Shown: one piece after another, positions 33,691-42,765 of the stretch | Position numbering within the stretch: the stretch's first letter is position 1 | How the letters are laid out: each line of letters opens with the position of its first letter | Source: Comamonadaceae bacterium | Lineage (GTDB): Bacteria; Pseudomonadota; Gammaproteobacteria; Burkholderiales; Burkholderiaceae_C | Direction: 5' to 3' | Length of the DNA stretch: 52,652 bases | Assembly (NCBI GenBank): GCA_027486255.1 | Contig: JAIXPL010000085.1 | Span: 1 to 52,652, forward strand | Made by a program: the position numbers and the translations under genes | Notes under the pieces: model-generated | The model's input: only the letters and a program-made list of their open reading frames with translations | What the model was told of the DNA's origin: nothing | Database searches by the model: none

Positions 33691-34485
33691 ATGACCCCCC
33701 AGCGCATCGTCTGCCTCACCGAGGAGTCCACCGAGTGGCTGTACCTGCTCGGGCAGCAGCACCGCATCGTGGGGGTGTCGGGCTACACGGTGCGCCCGCC
33801 CGAGGCCCGGCATGACAAGCCTCGGGTGAGCGCTTTCCTGAGCGCCAAGATCGACAAGATCCTGGCTCTGAAGCCCGACTGCGCCATCGGCTTTTCTGAC
33901 TTGCAGGCCGACATCGCGGCGCAGCTGGTGCGCGCGGGCGTGCAGGTGATCATCTTCAACCAGCGCAGCATCGACGAGATTTTTGCCATGCTCTACCAGC
34001 TTGCGGCCATCGTCGGCGAGGCCGAGCAGGGCTTGCGCCGCATCGAGGCCATGCGCCAGCGGCTTGAAGAGATACGCACGGCGGCGGCTGCACTGCCGCG
34101 CCGGCCCCGCGTGTTCTTCGAGGAGTGGTATGAGCCGCACATCAGTGCCATCCGCTGGGTGTCCGAGCTGATTGGCGTGGCCGGGGGCGAGGACTGTTTT
34201 CCGGAGCTCGCCGCCATGCCCATGGGCCGGGACCGCATCATTGCCGACGGCGCTGAGATCGTGCGCCGCAACCCGGACATCGTGATCGGCTCCTGGTGCG
34301 GCCGCAAGTTCCGCCCCGAGCAGGTGGGTGCGCGGCCGGGCTGGCAGGGCGTTTCTGCGGTGCGCACCGGCCAGGTGTTCGAGATCAAGTCCGCCGACAT
34401 TCTGCAGCCCGGGCCGGCCGCGCTCACCGACGGGGTGGCCCAGTTGCACCGAATCATCATGGCCTGGGGGCAGGCGCATGCCTGA
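33691..34485 (+). CDS. BtuF-like cobalamin-binding protein without signal peptide
   Basis: A 264-residue helical-backbone (BtuF/FhuD fold) protein: MTPQRIVCLTEESTEWLYLL, SGYTVRPPEARHDKPRVSAF, ILALKPDCAIGFSDLQADIA and DILQPGPAALTDGVAQLHRI are typical. No signal peptide is present and the upstream space (7 bases after the btuB stop) leaves no room for one, so it should stay in the cytoplasm unless exported otherwise. It is inside the riboswitch-controlled operon and overlaps the next gene by 8 bases. A cytoplasmic cobalamin-binding or handling role is inferred. Confidence 0.82.
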   Translation: MTPQRIVCLTEESTEWLYLLGQQHRIVGVSGYTVRPPEARHDKPRVSAFLSAKIDKILALKPDCAIGFSDLQADIAAQLVRAGVQVIIFNQRSIDEIFAMLYQLAAIVGEAEQGLRRIEAMRQRLEEIRTAAAALPRRPRVFFEEWYEPHISAIRWVSELIGVAGGEDCFPELAAMPMGRDRIIADGAEIVRRNPDIVIGSWCGRKFRPEQVGARPGWQGVSAVRTGQVFEIKSADILQPGPAALTDGVAQLHRIIMAWGQAHA

Positions 34486-35362
34486 GCGCCTGGCCCGCGT
34501 GCTGCTGGCCTTCATGGCCCTGCTGCCCTTGCAGGCAGCGGCCGTCACGGTGCGCGATGACGGCGGCCGCAGCGTGCAGCTGGCGCAGCCGCCTCAGCGC
34601 ATCGTGAGTGTGCTGCCGGCGCTCACCGAAATGGTCTGCCAGCTCGGGCAGTGCGCGCGCCTGGTGGGGGTGGACCGCTATTCCAGCTGGCCCGCCAGTG
34701 TGAAGGCGCTGCCCCGCGTGGGCGGTGGACTGGAGCCGAGCATCGAGGCCATCGTGGCGCTCAAGCCCGACCTGGTGCTCATGGCCGGCTCGGCCCGGGG
34801 CGGCGAGCGCCTGCAGGCCTTGGGCATTCCAGTGCTTAACTTCGAGCCCAAGACGCATGAGGACGTGCAGCGCATCCTGGGCCTGCTGGGGCAGGTGCTC
34901 GGCGTGCCACAGGCGCCGCAGGTCTGGCGCGAGATCCTCGCGGGCCAGGAGGCTGCAGCTCAGGCCGTACCAGCGCCAGCGCGTGCTTGGCGGGTTTACT
35001 TCGAGGTCAACGATGCGCCCTATGCGGCCAGTCAGAGCTCCTTCATCGGCCAGACCCTGGTCCGCCTGGGCCTGGGCAACATCGTGCCCGGCGACCTGGG
35101 ACCCTTCCCGAGAATCAACCCCGAAATGGTGGTGCGCGCCGATCCCGATGTGCTGATGATGGGCGCGCGCCAGGGCGAGGTGCTGGCCAGCCGACCCGGC
35201 TGGCGGCAGATGCGGGCCGTGCGCCAGGGCCGGGTGTGTGTGTTCAGCCCCGACGAGGCCGACATCCTGGTGCGTCCCGGCCCGCGCATGGCCGAGGCCG
35301 CGCAGCTCATGGCCGCCTGTGTCGCCCGCCATGCCGGCCCGCCGCAGGAGCGTCGGCCGTGA
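34478..35362 (+). CDS. btuF: Periplasmic cobalamin-binding protein BtuF
   Basis: A 294-residue periplasmic binding protein with signal peptide MPERLARVLLAFMALLPLQA ending near AAA. Mature signatures are PPQRIVSVLPALTEMVCQLG, VGVDRYSSWPASVKALPRVG, IEAIVALKPDLVLM and the C-terminal DILVRPGPRMAEAAQLM. It hands cobalamin to the BtuCD transporter encoded next. The ATG overlaps the preceding gene's end by 8 bases and the stop overlaps the btuC GTG start, so the operon is translationally coupled. Confidence 0.92.
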   Translation: MPERLARVLLAFMALLPLQAAAVTVRDDGGRSVQLAQPPQRIVSVLPALTEMVCQLGQCARLVGVDRYSSWPASVKALPRVGGGLEPSIEAIVALKPDLVLMAGSARGGERLQALGIPVLNFEPKTHEDVQRILGLLGQVLGVPQAPQVWREILAGQEAAAQAVPAPARAWRVYFEVNDAPYAASQSSFIGQTLVRLGLGNIVPGDLGPFPRINPEMVVRADPDVLMMGARQGEVLASRPGWRQMRAVRQGRVCVFSPDEADILVRPGPRMAEAAQLMAACVARHAGPPQERRP

Positions 35363-36402
35363 CCCCCGTGCCAGCCCGCCTGCTGGCCTGGGGCCTGGCC
35401 ATGGCCGGTCTGCTGCTGGCCCTGTTGGGCGTCAGCGTGGGCAGTGCCGGCCTCGATGGCCTGCCTGTGTTGGCTTGGGGCCTGCGAGGCGATGAAGCGC
35501 AGCAGGCCATGGCCCGCCAGATCGTCTGGGACATCCGGCTGCCGCGCACCCTAGGGGCCTGGGCCGCCGGTGCCCTGCTGGGCCTGGCCGGTGCCGTGGC
35601 CCAGGGCCTGTTCCGCAACCCCCTGGCCGACCCCTACCTGCTGGGCAGCGCCTCCGGTGCCTCCCTGGGGGTAGCCCTTGCGCTGGCGGCGCTGGGCGGC
35701 GCCGGAGTGACGGCGGGCCTGTATTCAGAGGCCCTGGGCCTGCGCCTGGGTCTGACGGGCGCGGCCTTCCTGGGCGCCGTGGGTGCGGTGCTGCTCACCC
35801 TGCTGCTGGCGCGCGGCATGGCCCACACGCTGCGCCTGCTGCTGGCCGGCGTGATCGTGGGCATGGTGCTGGGCGCACTCACCTCCCTGATGATGGTCTG
35901 GTCCCCGCAGTCGCTGCAGGCCATGCAGTCCTTCATGCTGGGTACCACCAGTTTTGTGGGCTGGCCGGCCTGTTTGCTCATGCTGGGGGTGTGGGTGGCC
36001 TGTGGGCTGCTCACCTGGCGGCTGGCGCATGTGCTCGATGCCCTGGGCCTGGGCGAAGCCACGGCATCGAGCCTGGGGCTGCCGCTGGCGCCGCTGCGCA
36101 CCGCGCTGGTGGCCGCCCTGGCGCTGGCCACCGGCACGGCCGTCGCTCAGACTGGCCTGATCGCCTTCGTTGGCTTGGCCGCGCCCCACCTGGTGCGCGC
36201 CGTGGTCCAGGTGAGCTACCGCCGCCTCATCTTGCTGGCCAGCCTCATGGGCGGAGCCTTGCTGGCGGGCGCCGATCTGCTCGCGCGCTGGCTGCTCGCT
36301 CCGCAGGAGCTGCCGGTGGGCCTGGTCACGGCGGCGCTGGGCGGGCTTTACCTGCTGTGGCTCATGCATCGGGGCGGTGTTCAGGGAGGCAGGCCTTCAT
36401 GA
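35359..36402 (+). CDS. btuC: Cobalamin ABC transporter permease BtuC
   Basis: A 347-residue FecCD-family permease with about 10 membrane helices. Signatures are RLPRTLGAWAAGALLGLAGA, the FRNPLADPYLLGSASGASLG block, and FVGLAAPHLVRAV near the C-terminus, which contacts the ATPase. The start is a GTG at 35359 whose last bases overlap the btuF TGA (GTGA). Earlier in-frame codons lie inside btuF and are not used. The stop overlaps the btuD ATG. Confidence 0.94.
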   Translation: MTPVPARLLAWGLAMAGLLLALLGVSVGSAGLDGLPVLAWGLRGDEAQQAMARQIVWDIRLPRTLGAWAAGALLGLAGAVAQGLFRNPLADPYLLGSASGASLGVALALAALGGAGVTAGLYSEALGLRLGLTGAAFLGAVGAVLLTLLLARGMAHTLRLLLAGVIVGMVLGALTSLMMVWSPQSLQAMQSFMLGTTSFVGWPACLLMLGVWVACGLLTWRLAHVLDALGLGEATASSLGLPLAPLRTALVAALALATGTAVAQTGLIAFVGLAAPHLVRAVVQVSYRRLILLASLMGGALLAGADLLARWLLAPQELPVGLVTAALGGLYLLWLMHRGGVQGGRPS

Positions 36403-37181
36403 TCGCTACGGCCCTGCAGACCCGCCAGCTGTGCGCGCGCCTGGGCGGCCGCCCGGTGCTCCAGGGCCTGGACGTGCAGGTGCCGGCCGGCCTCTGGCTC
36501 AGCGTGGTGGGCCCCAATGGCGCGGGCAAGTCCACCCTGCTCAAGGCCCTGGCCGGCTTGCTGCCGGTGGAGGGCGAGGTGGACCTGTTGGGCCGACCCC
36601 TGGGGCAATGGGCTCGCCGTGAGCGGGCCTGCACCCTGGCCTGGCTGGGTCAGGGCCAGGAGGCGGCCGACGAGCTGACAGTGCATGAGGTGGTCATGCT
36701 CGGCCGCCTGCCGCACCAGGGCTGGCAGGCCCAGCCCACACCGCGCGACCATCAGGCGGTGGCACGCGCGCTGGCGCTGACCGAGACCAGTGCCTGGCAG
36801 AACCGGCCACTGGGCACGCTCTCAGGTGGTGAGCGCCAGCGCGTGCTGCTCGCGCGTGCGCTGGCTGTGGAGGCACAGGTGCTCTTGCTGGATGAACCCC
36901 TGGCGCACCTGGACCTGGCGCACCAGGCGCAGTGGTGGCAGCTGGTGCGGCAGCTGGTGGGGCAGGGCACCACGGTGGTGAGCGTGCTCCACGAAATCGG
37001 CATGGCCTTACAGGCTGACGAGCTGCTGGTGCTTGAGGACGGACGCCGGGTGCATCAGGGTGCTCCTGGTGAACTGGCCACCCGCCAGGCCGTCGAGCGC
37101 GTGTTCGGCCACCGCTTCAAGCTCCACGAGCTGCAGGGCCAGTGGGTGGCGCTGCCGCAGGCGCCCGGCCCGCTGGCGTGA
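36399..37181 (+). CDS. btuD: Cobalamin ABC transporter ATP-binding protein BtuD
   Basis: A 260-residue ABC ATPase. Walker A is GPNGAGKST (residues 38-46), the Q-loop lies in LAWLGQGQEAADELTV, the signature is LSGGERQRVLLARAL, Walker B is VLLLDEPLAHLD, and the switch His is in SVLHEIGMAL. The ATGA overlap with btuC completes a fully coupled B12 uptake operon. No cobalamin biosynthesis or adenosylation genes are in the window. It is convergent with nth, 24 bases away. Confidence 0.94.
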   Translation: MIATALQTRQLCARLGGRPVLQGLDVQVPAGLWLSVVGPNGAGKSTLLKALAGLLPVEGEVDLLGRPLGQWARRERACTLAWLGQGQEAADELTVHEVVMLGRLPHQGWQAQPTPRDHQAVARALALTETSAWQNRPLGTLSGGERQRVLLARALAVEAQVLLLDEPLAHLDLAHQAQWWQLVRQLVGQGTTVVSVLHEIGMALQADELLVLEDGRRVHQGAPGELATRQAVERVFGHRFKLHELQGQWVALPQAPGPLA

Positions 37182-37205
37182 GCTCAGGAGCGCCTTGGCG
37201 GCTGT

Positions 37206-37844
37206 TCAAGCCGGGGCGGTCTTGGGCTTGAAGTCGCAGTAGCGGCTCACCGCGCATTGGTCGCACAGAGGCTTGCGGGCCTGGCAGATGTAGCGGCCAT
37301 GCAGGATCAGCCAGTGGTGCGCATGCACCAGGTACTGAGGGGGGACGCGCTTCATGAGTTTGGCTTCGACCTGATCCACGTTCTTGCCTGGAGCCAGGCC
37401 CGTGCGATGGCTCACCCGGAAGATGTGCGTGTCCACCGGCATCACGGCCTCGCCGAAAGCGCAGTTGAGCACCACGTTGGCGGTCTTGCGGCCCACACCG
37501 GGCAGGGCTTGCAGGGCTTCACGCGTGCGGGGTACTTCGCCGCCGTGCTGGTCCATCAGGATCTGGCAGGTCTGCATCAGGTGCCGGGCCTTGGCTCGGT
37601 AAAGCCCGATGGTCTTGATGTGGCTCTCCAGGCCTTCTAGCCCCAGCGCCAGGATCTTCTGCGGCGTATTGGCCACCGGGAACAGCCGCCGTGTGGCCTT
37701 GTTCACACCCACGTCGGTGGCCTGCGCCGACAAGAGCACGGCCGCCAGGAGCTCGAACACGCTGGTGTATTCCAGCTCGGTTACGGGCTGCGGGTTGGCC
37801 GCCTGCAAGGTGGCGAAGAAGGGCGCGATGTCGGCGGTTTTCAT
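37206..37844 (-). CDS. nth: Endonuclease III
   Basis: A 212-residue base-excision repair glycosylase/AP lyase for oxidised pyrimidines. The helix-hairpin-helix is LQALPGVGRKTANVVL with catalytic Lys120, and Asp138 lies in PVDTHIFRV, the same numbers as the E. coli enzyme. The C-terminal 4Fe-4S cysteines are Cys187, 194, 197 and 203 (C-x6-C-x2-C-x5-C). Length is normal. Confidence 0.96.
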   Translation of the reverse strand: MKTADIAPFFATLQAANPQPVTELEYTSVFELLAAVLLSAQATDVGVNKATRRLFPVANTPQKILALGLEGLESHIKTIGLYRAKARHLMQTCQILMDQHGGEVPRTREALQALPGVGRKTANVVLNCAFGEAVMPVDTHIFRVSHRTGLAPGKNVDQVEAKLMKRVPPQYLVHAHHWLILHGRYICQARKPLCDQCAVSRYCDFKPKTAPA

Positions 37845-37925
37845 GGCGCTGGAGTTTAGGGCGCGTGTGCAGCGGCCAGCCAGGTGAGGCTACCATTGCC
37901 GCTCTTTCCAGTCCCCTCCAGCACC

Positions 37926-39122
37926 ATGTCCCTGCCTTTTGCCCAGCGTCTCCAGAACGTCGAAACCTCCGCCATCCGCGAGCTGTTCAAGCTGCTGGGC
38001 AAGCCCGGCATCATCAGCTTTGCCGGCGGCTTTCCTGACAGCGCCATGTTTGATGTCGCTGGCATCCAGTCGGCCGTGGACGAGGCGCTGGCGCAGGAGC
38101 CGGGCGCCGCGCTGCAGTACGGTGCCACCGAGGGCTATGGCCCCTTGCGCGCAGAACTGGCCCGCTTCATGGGCGACAAGGGCATCAGTTGCAGCCCCGA
38201 AGGCCTGATCGTGACCACCGGCAGCCAACAGGCGCTGGACCTCTTGGCCAAGGTCATGATCGATGCGGGCGACAAGGTCATTGTCGAAGGCCCCACCTTC
38301 CTGGCCACCATTCAGTGTTTCCGCCTCTATGGCGCGCAGGTGCTCAGCGCCCCGTTGGATGCGCAGGGCGTGCAGGTCGATCGCCTGGAGCAGCTGATCG
38401 TGGAGCACCGGCCCAAGCTGGTGTACCTGATTCCCACCTTCGGCAACCCCAGCGGTGGCCTGCTCAGCCTGGAGCGCCGCCGCAAAGTGCTGGCGCTGGC
38501 CGCCCGCCACCAGGTGCTGGTGGTCGAGGACGATCCCTATGGCGACCTCTACTTCGGCGCACCGCCGCCGCCCAGCCTGCTGGCCCTCTCGACCGAGGTG
38601 CCGGGCAGCCGCGACTGGCTGGCCTATTGCGGCAGCCTATCTAAGGTGCTCAGCCCGGGCCTGCGCGTAGGTTGGTTGCTGGCCCATCCCGAGCTGCTCG
38701 CCCGCGCCACCATGTGCAAGCAGTTCAGCGACGCCCACACCAGCACCTTCGCCCAGGCCACGGCCGCCCGCTACCTGCAGGCCGGCCGCATGCCCCAGAC
38801 TCTGGCCCAGGTGCGCAGTGTCTACGCCGAGCGTGCTCAGGCCATGGGGCAGGCGCTCAGGCGCGAGTTGGGCGAGGCGGTGGACTTCACGCAGCCCGAG
38901 GGCGGCCTGTTCTTCTGGGCGCGCCTGACCGGCGCGGGCGGCAAGACCCGCGATGCCTCCGAGTTCGCCAAGCGGGCCATCGAGCAGGGCGTGGCCTTTG
39001 TGCCCGGCGCACCTTTTTATGCGGCCGACCCGGACCCTGCGAGCTTTCGCCTGAGCTTTGCCACGGCGGACGTGGCGCGCATTGAGGAAGGCGTCAAACG
39101 CCTGGCAAAAGCCTTGGCCTGA
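37926..39122 (+). CDS. PLP-dependent aminotransferase (LysN/MocR-type class I fold)
   Basis: A 398-residue fold-type I aminotransferase. Signatures are KPGIISFAGGFPDSAMF, the ALQYGATEGYGPLR block, VTTGSQQALDLLAK, PTFGNPSGGLL, VVEDDPYGDLYF, and the PLP lysine in YCGSLSKVLSPGLRVGW. This set is seen in 2-aminoadipate/aromatic transaminases and in the catalytic part of MocR regulators, but there is no DNA-binding domain here. The ATG at 37926 (MSLPFAQRL) was preferred to one 14 codons upstream, which lacks a ribosome site. The amino donor and acceptor are unknown. Confidence 0.9.
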   Translation: MSLPFAQRLQNVETSAIRELFKLLGKPGIISFAGGFPDSAMFDVAGIQSAVDEALAQEPGAALQYGATEGYGPLRAELARFMGDKGISCSPEGLIVTTGSQQALDLLAKVMIDAGDKVIVEGPTFLATIQCFRLYGAQVLSAPLDAQGVQVDRLEQLIVEHRPKLVYLIPTFGNPSGGLLSLERRRKVLALAARHQVLVVEDDPYGDLYFGAPPPPSLLALSTEVPGSRDWLAYCGSLSKVLSPGLRVGWLLAHPELLARATMCKQFSDAHTSTFAQATAARYLQAGRMPQTLAQVRSVYAERAQAMGQALRRELGEAVDFTQPEGGLFFWARLTGAGGKTRDASEFAKRAIEQGVAFVPGAPFYAADPDPASFRLSFATADVARIEEGVKRLAKALA

Positions 39123-39289
39123 AAAGCGCTGGCCTGAAGCCTGCCTGAAGTCGGGGGCAAGCCCTTGCGTGTGCCTCGGCCATGGCCTCTTTCGGGGGCC
39201 AAGGGCTGGACAATGGTGAACACAACGCACTGACATGCCGAGCTCAAGGCGCGGCGTTCAGCTTGGCATTCATCGTTCCGGGGTCGTAC

Positions 39290-41230
39290 ATGGGTTGGTC
39301 ACAGGCTGTGGCACAGGGCATCCGCCGCACGCCGTTCTTTCATCACGCCGCCTTGTTCATGGGTTTGGCGCTGCTCACGCGCCTGCTGCTGCTGGGGCTG
39401 TCCGATTTTTCATCTGTGCCCGCCGGCCTATGGCCTGGCCTTTTCCTGCGCGGCCTGCTCTTTGACTTGCTGGTGCTGGCCTGGCTGCTGGCCCCCGCGC
39501 TGGCATGGGCCGCCCTGGTACCTGCCCGCTGGCGCAGTACCCGCGCCGCACGCTGGTTGCGCCCGGCGCTGTTCTGGCTCAATGCCTGCGTCCTGCTTTT
39601 CCTGGCGCTGTCGGAATTCACGTTCTGGCTGGAGTTCTCCACGCGCCTGAACTTCATTGCGGTGGATTACCTGATCTACACGCACGAGGTCATCGGCAAC
39701 CTGCGTGAGTCCTACCCCCTGGGCCTGCTGTTCGCCGGCATCGGCGTGCTGGCCCTGGCCCTGACCTGGGCCGCCCACCGCGGCCTGGCCGCAGCCCCTG
39801 CGGCGGCGCCGCGCGGTCGCCAGCGTTGGGTCTGGCTGTTGGCGGCACTGCTCTTGCCCACGCTGTCATGGAAGCTGGCCGACATCGATGCGATGGAGTT
39901 CTCCGGCAATGCCTTTGCCAATGAACTCTCGGGCAACGGCCTGATGACTTTTGCCGCCGCCCTGCGCCGCAACGAACTGGACTACGACCGTTTCTACGCC
40001 ACGCTGCCGCAGGCGCAGGCCCGGCAGATCCTGGCCGGCATGGGGGTGGCGCGCCAAAGCGCTGAGGCCCTGGTTCAAGCCCGGCACACTGCAGACCAGG
40101 CCCAGGCCCAGGCCCTGGGGCCCTTGAAGCAGGCGCCGCGCCACATCGTGCTGATCACGGTGGAGAGCCTGTCGGCCAAGTTTGTGGGCAGCATGGGCAA
40201 CACCCAGAACCTCACGCCTCGCCTGGATGCGCTGGCGCGCGAGGGCCTGCTGTTCACGCGCCTGTATGCCACCGGCACCCGCACCGTGCGCGGCCTGGAA
40301 GCGACCTCGCTGGGCACGCCCCCGATCCCAGGTCAGTCCATCGTGCGCCGGCCTGGTAATGAGCATCTGGCCACACTGGGGGAACTGCTGCGCCCTCAAG
40401 GCTTCGAGCCCTTTTTCTTCTACGGCGGCTACGGTTACTTCGACAACATGAACGCCTATTTCGCGGGCAACTCCTACCGCGTGGTCGACCGCACCGATAT
40501 CCCCAAATCGTCGGTTGGTTTTGAGAACGTCTGGGGCGTGGGCGACGAGTTCCTGTTTGACCATGTGGTTCAGCAGCTGGACCAGGAACACAGCCAGGGC
40601 AAGCGCTTTTTCGCCCATGTCATGACCACCAGCAACCACCGGCCCTACACCTACGCCGATGGCCGCATCGACATTCCCTCACCCGGCGGGCGCGAGGGCG
40701 CGGTGAAGTACACCGACTTCGCCATCGGCCATTTCATCGACCAGGCGCGCAAGAAGCCTTGGTTCCGCGACACCCTGTTCGTCATCGTGGCTGACCACTG
40801 CGCCTCTGCGGCCGGCAAGAGCAAGCTGCCCATCGAGGGTTACCACATTCCCATGGTGATGTACGCGCCTGAGCTGATCAAGCCTGGCCGCTATACCTCC
40901 TTGGTCAGCCAGATTGATATCCCGCCCACCTTGCTGGGCCTGTTGGGTGCGCGGGGTGCCGAAGCCTTCTTTGGCACCTCGGTGTTCGCGCAAGGGCCCG
41001 ACTTCAAGCGCCGCGCCTTCATCAGCAACTACGAAGAACTGGGCTACCTCACCGAAGGCCGTCTGGTGGTGCTGGGCCCCAAAAAGCGGGTGGAGACCTT
41101 TGCAATCGATGCCCAGGGCCAGTCCACGCCCACCGTACTCGATGCCCAGGCGCGCGACGAGGCGATTGCGTTCTACCAGAGCGCCTCAAGGGCCTTCAAA
41201 AGCGGCGAGCTCAAGGCCGCACGCCGCTGA
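39290..41230 (+). CDS. LTA synthase-family phosphoglycerol/phosphoethanolamine transferase
   Basis: A 646-residue membrane protein. The first ~230 residues hold about five hydrophobic helices; the rest is a periplasmic sulfatase-fold domain starting HIVLITVESLSAKFVGSMG. The likely nucleophile is the Thr in GTRTVRGLEA, and metal-binding residues lie in HVMTTSNHRPYTY and IVADHCASAAGK. Family members (LtaS, MdoB) move phosphoglycerol from phosphatidylglycerol to glycans. The start at 39290 (MGWSQAVAQG) is preferred; an upstream ATG at 39182 would add 36 residues without hydrophobic character. It ends 2 bases from the convergent stress-protein gene. Confidence 0.88.
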   Translation: MGWSQAVAQGIRRTPFFHHAALFMGLALLTRLLLLGLSDFSSVPAGLWPGLFLRGLLFDLLVLAWLLAPALAWAALVPARWRSTRAARWLRPALFWLNACVLLFLALSEFTFWLEFSTRLNFIAVDYLIYTHEVIGNLRESYPLGLLFAGIGVLALALTWAAHRGLAAAPAAAPRGRQRWVWLLAALLLPTLSWKLADIDAMEFSGNAFANELSGNGLMTFAAALRRNELDYDRFYATLPQAQARQILAGMGVARQSAEALVQARHTADQAQAQALGPLKQAPRHIVLITVESLSAKFVGSMGNTQNLTPRLDALAREGLLFTRLYATGTRTVRGLEATSLGTPPIPGQSIVRRPGNEHLATLGELLRPQGFEPFFFYGGYGYFDNMNAYFAGNSYRVVDRTDIPKSSVGFENVWGVGDEFLFDHVVQQLDQEHSQGKRFFAHVMTTSNHRPYTYADGRIDIPSPGGREGAVKYTDFAIGHFIDQARKKPWFRDTLFVIVADHCASAAGKSKLPIEGYHIPMVMYAPELIKPGRYTSLVSQIDIPPTLLGLLGARGAEAFFGTSVFAQGPDFKRRAFISNYEELGYLTEGRLVVLGPKKRVETFAIDAQGQSTPTVLDAQARDEAIAFYQSASRAFKSGELKAARR

Positions 41231-41232
41231 AC

Positions 41233-41673
41233 TCAGCGCGTGACCAGCACCGGCACGTGCGAGAGCGCCACCACCTGCGAGGCCACGCTGCCCAGCATCA
41301 GGCGTGCGATGCCGCTGCGGCCATGGGAGCCGATCACCACGAGGTCGGCGCCCTCGTCCTGCGCGGTCTGCACGATGCCGGCGGCCGGCGTCACGTTCTC
41401 GGCCAGGCGCAACTGCAGGTTCACCTCGCGCGCCTCCTGGCGGCACAGCGCCTCGATCTCGGCATGGGTCTGGGCTGCTTGCACCTGCGCCTGGGCCATG
41501 TAGCCCTGAAAGCCCAGCGGATTGCTCTGGCCGATGCCTAGGAAGGGGTAGGGGTCGATCACGAAGACGGCGGTGAGCCGCGACCCGTGTTCATGGGCCA
41601 GCCGGGTGGCCAGCCGTGCGGCGTGGCGCGAGGCCTCGGAGCCGTCGGTGGCCAGGAGGATGTGCTTGAACAC
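41233..41673 (-). CDS. Universal stress protein (UspA family)
   Basis: A 146-residue single-domain Usp. The start is MFKHILLATDGSEASRHAAR and the ATP-binding signature G-x2-G-x9-G-S is visible in GSHGRSGIARLMLGSVA near the C-terminus, so it is an ATP-binding type. The partners and signal are not shown by the sequence. Confidence 0.93.
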   Translation of the reverse strand: MFKHILLATDGSEASRHAARLATRLAHEHGSRLTAVFVIDPYPFLGIGQSNPLGFQGYMAQAQVQAAQTHAEIEALCRQEAREVNLQLRLAENVTPAAGIVQTAQDEGADLVVIGSHGRSGIARLMLGSVASQVVALSHVPVLVTR

Positions 41674-41797
41674 GCTCGTGCCCCAGGAGGAGCCCCTTCA
41701 GGGGCGGGCCTTGAGTGTGCCCCGGGGTGGGCCCTCGCGGATGTGCGCCTGGAGGCCGCCGGGCTGTCAGGCGGCATCGCCGCCCGCGTGCCCCGGC

Positions 41798-42589
41798 TTA
41801 CCAGTGGTTGCGCAGCTCGCGCAGCCGCCTGAACACCTCTTGCGGCTCCGGCTGCTCGGGCAGGTCGGGACACTCGCGCCGCAGCAGGGCGATCAGCGTG
41901 GGGCTGGCCAGGCGCATGAAGGTGTTGTGCTGACGTTCCTCGCCCAGCGTGGTGACGCGGGCCTGTGCCGGGTCGTGGTCGGCGGCCTCGGCCAGCCGCG
42001 CCTGGGCGGCCTGGTTGTCCGGTTCGCGCGCCAGCGTGAACTTCAGGTTGTTCTCGAGGTAGTCGTGGCCTGGAAACACCCGTGTGTTCTCCGGCAGTCG
42101 GGCGAGCTGGCGGGAGAAGGTGTCGTAAAGGGAGTTCACGTCGCCGCCGTTGTGCACGTTGCCCGCCCCTGCGTTGAAGAGGGTGTCGCCCGAGAAGAGG
42201 GCTGGCTGCTCGGCATGCGCGCACAGGCAGATGTGGCACATCGTGTGGCCTGGCGTGTCCAGGCATTCGAGCTCTATATGGCGGCCGAGCTTGATGAGGT
42301 CGCCCGCGCCCACGCCGCGGTCCATGCCAGGAATCTTGCCCGCGGCGCGGTGGTGTGCAATGACCTTGGCGCCCGTGGCCTCGACCACGGCTGCATTGCC
42401 GCCGATGTGGTCGTGGTGCTCGTGCGTGTTGAGGATCTGCGTGATCTCCCAACCGCGCTCCTGGGCCGTGGCCAGCACCTTCTGGTGGTCCAGCGGATCA
42501 ATGGCCAGGGCCTCGCCCGACTCGGGGCAGGCCAGCAGGTAGTTGTAGTTGCGCAGGCTGTTGCCCGTCCAGATCCGCTCGATGATCAT
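41798..42589 (-). CDS. Metallo-beta-lactamase-fold hydrolase, hydroxyacylglutathione hydrolase-like
   Basis: A 263-residue metallo-hydrolase like glyoxalase II. The metal motif THEHHDH (His56, His58, Asp60, His61) is followed by DTPGHTMCHICL, FSGDTLFNAG and the FPGHDYLENNL block with the final histidine. The protein starts MIIERIWTGNSLRNYNYLL; an upstream reading adds 10 residues without support. It likely hydrolyses S-lactoylglutathione or a related thioester. Length and motifs fit GloB, but a paralogue with another thioester substrate is possible. Confidence 0.9.
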   Translation of the reverse strand: MIIERIWTGNSLRNYNYLLACPESGEALAIDPLDHQKVLATAQERGWEITQILNTHEHHDHIGGNAAVVEATGAKVIAHHRAAGKIPGMDRGVGAGDLIKLGRHIELECLDTPGHTMCHICLCAHAEQPALFSGDTLFNAGAGNVHNGGDVNSLYDTFSRQLARLPENTRVFPGHDYLENNLKFTLAREPDNQAAQARLAEAADHDPAQARVTTLGEERQHNTFMRLASPTLIALLRRECPDLPEQPEPQEVFRRLRELRNHW

Positions 42590-42765
42590 GAGGCGTGGTG
42601 TCCTGTGAGGAATAAGCATGCATTGTAGAAAGTGGCCGCTGTGCTGCTGGCCGCGTGCACGGCCTTGGAGATGCCCGCCACCCAGGGCTCACCCAGGGCT
42701 TATAGTCGCCGGGCCGTGCATCCATGCTCGGTGGGCCGCCCGTGGGCCCCGCTCAACAAGCCTTC

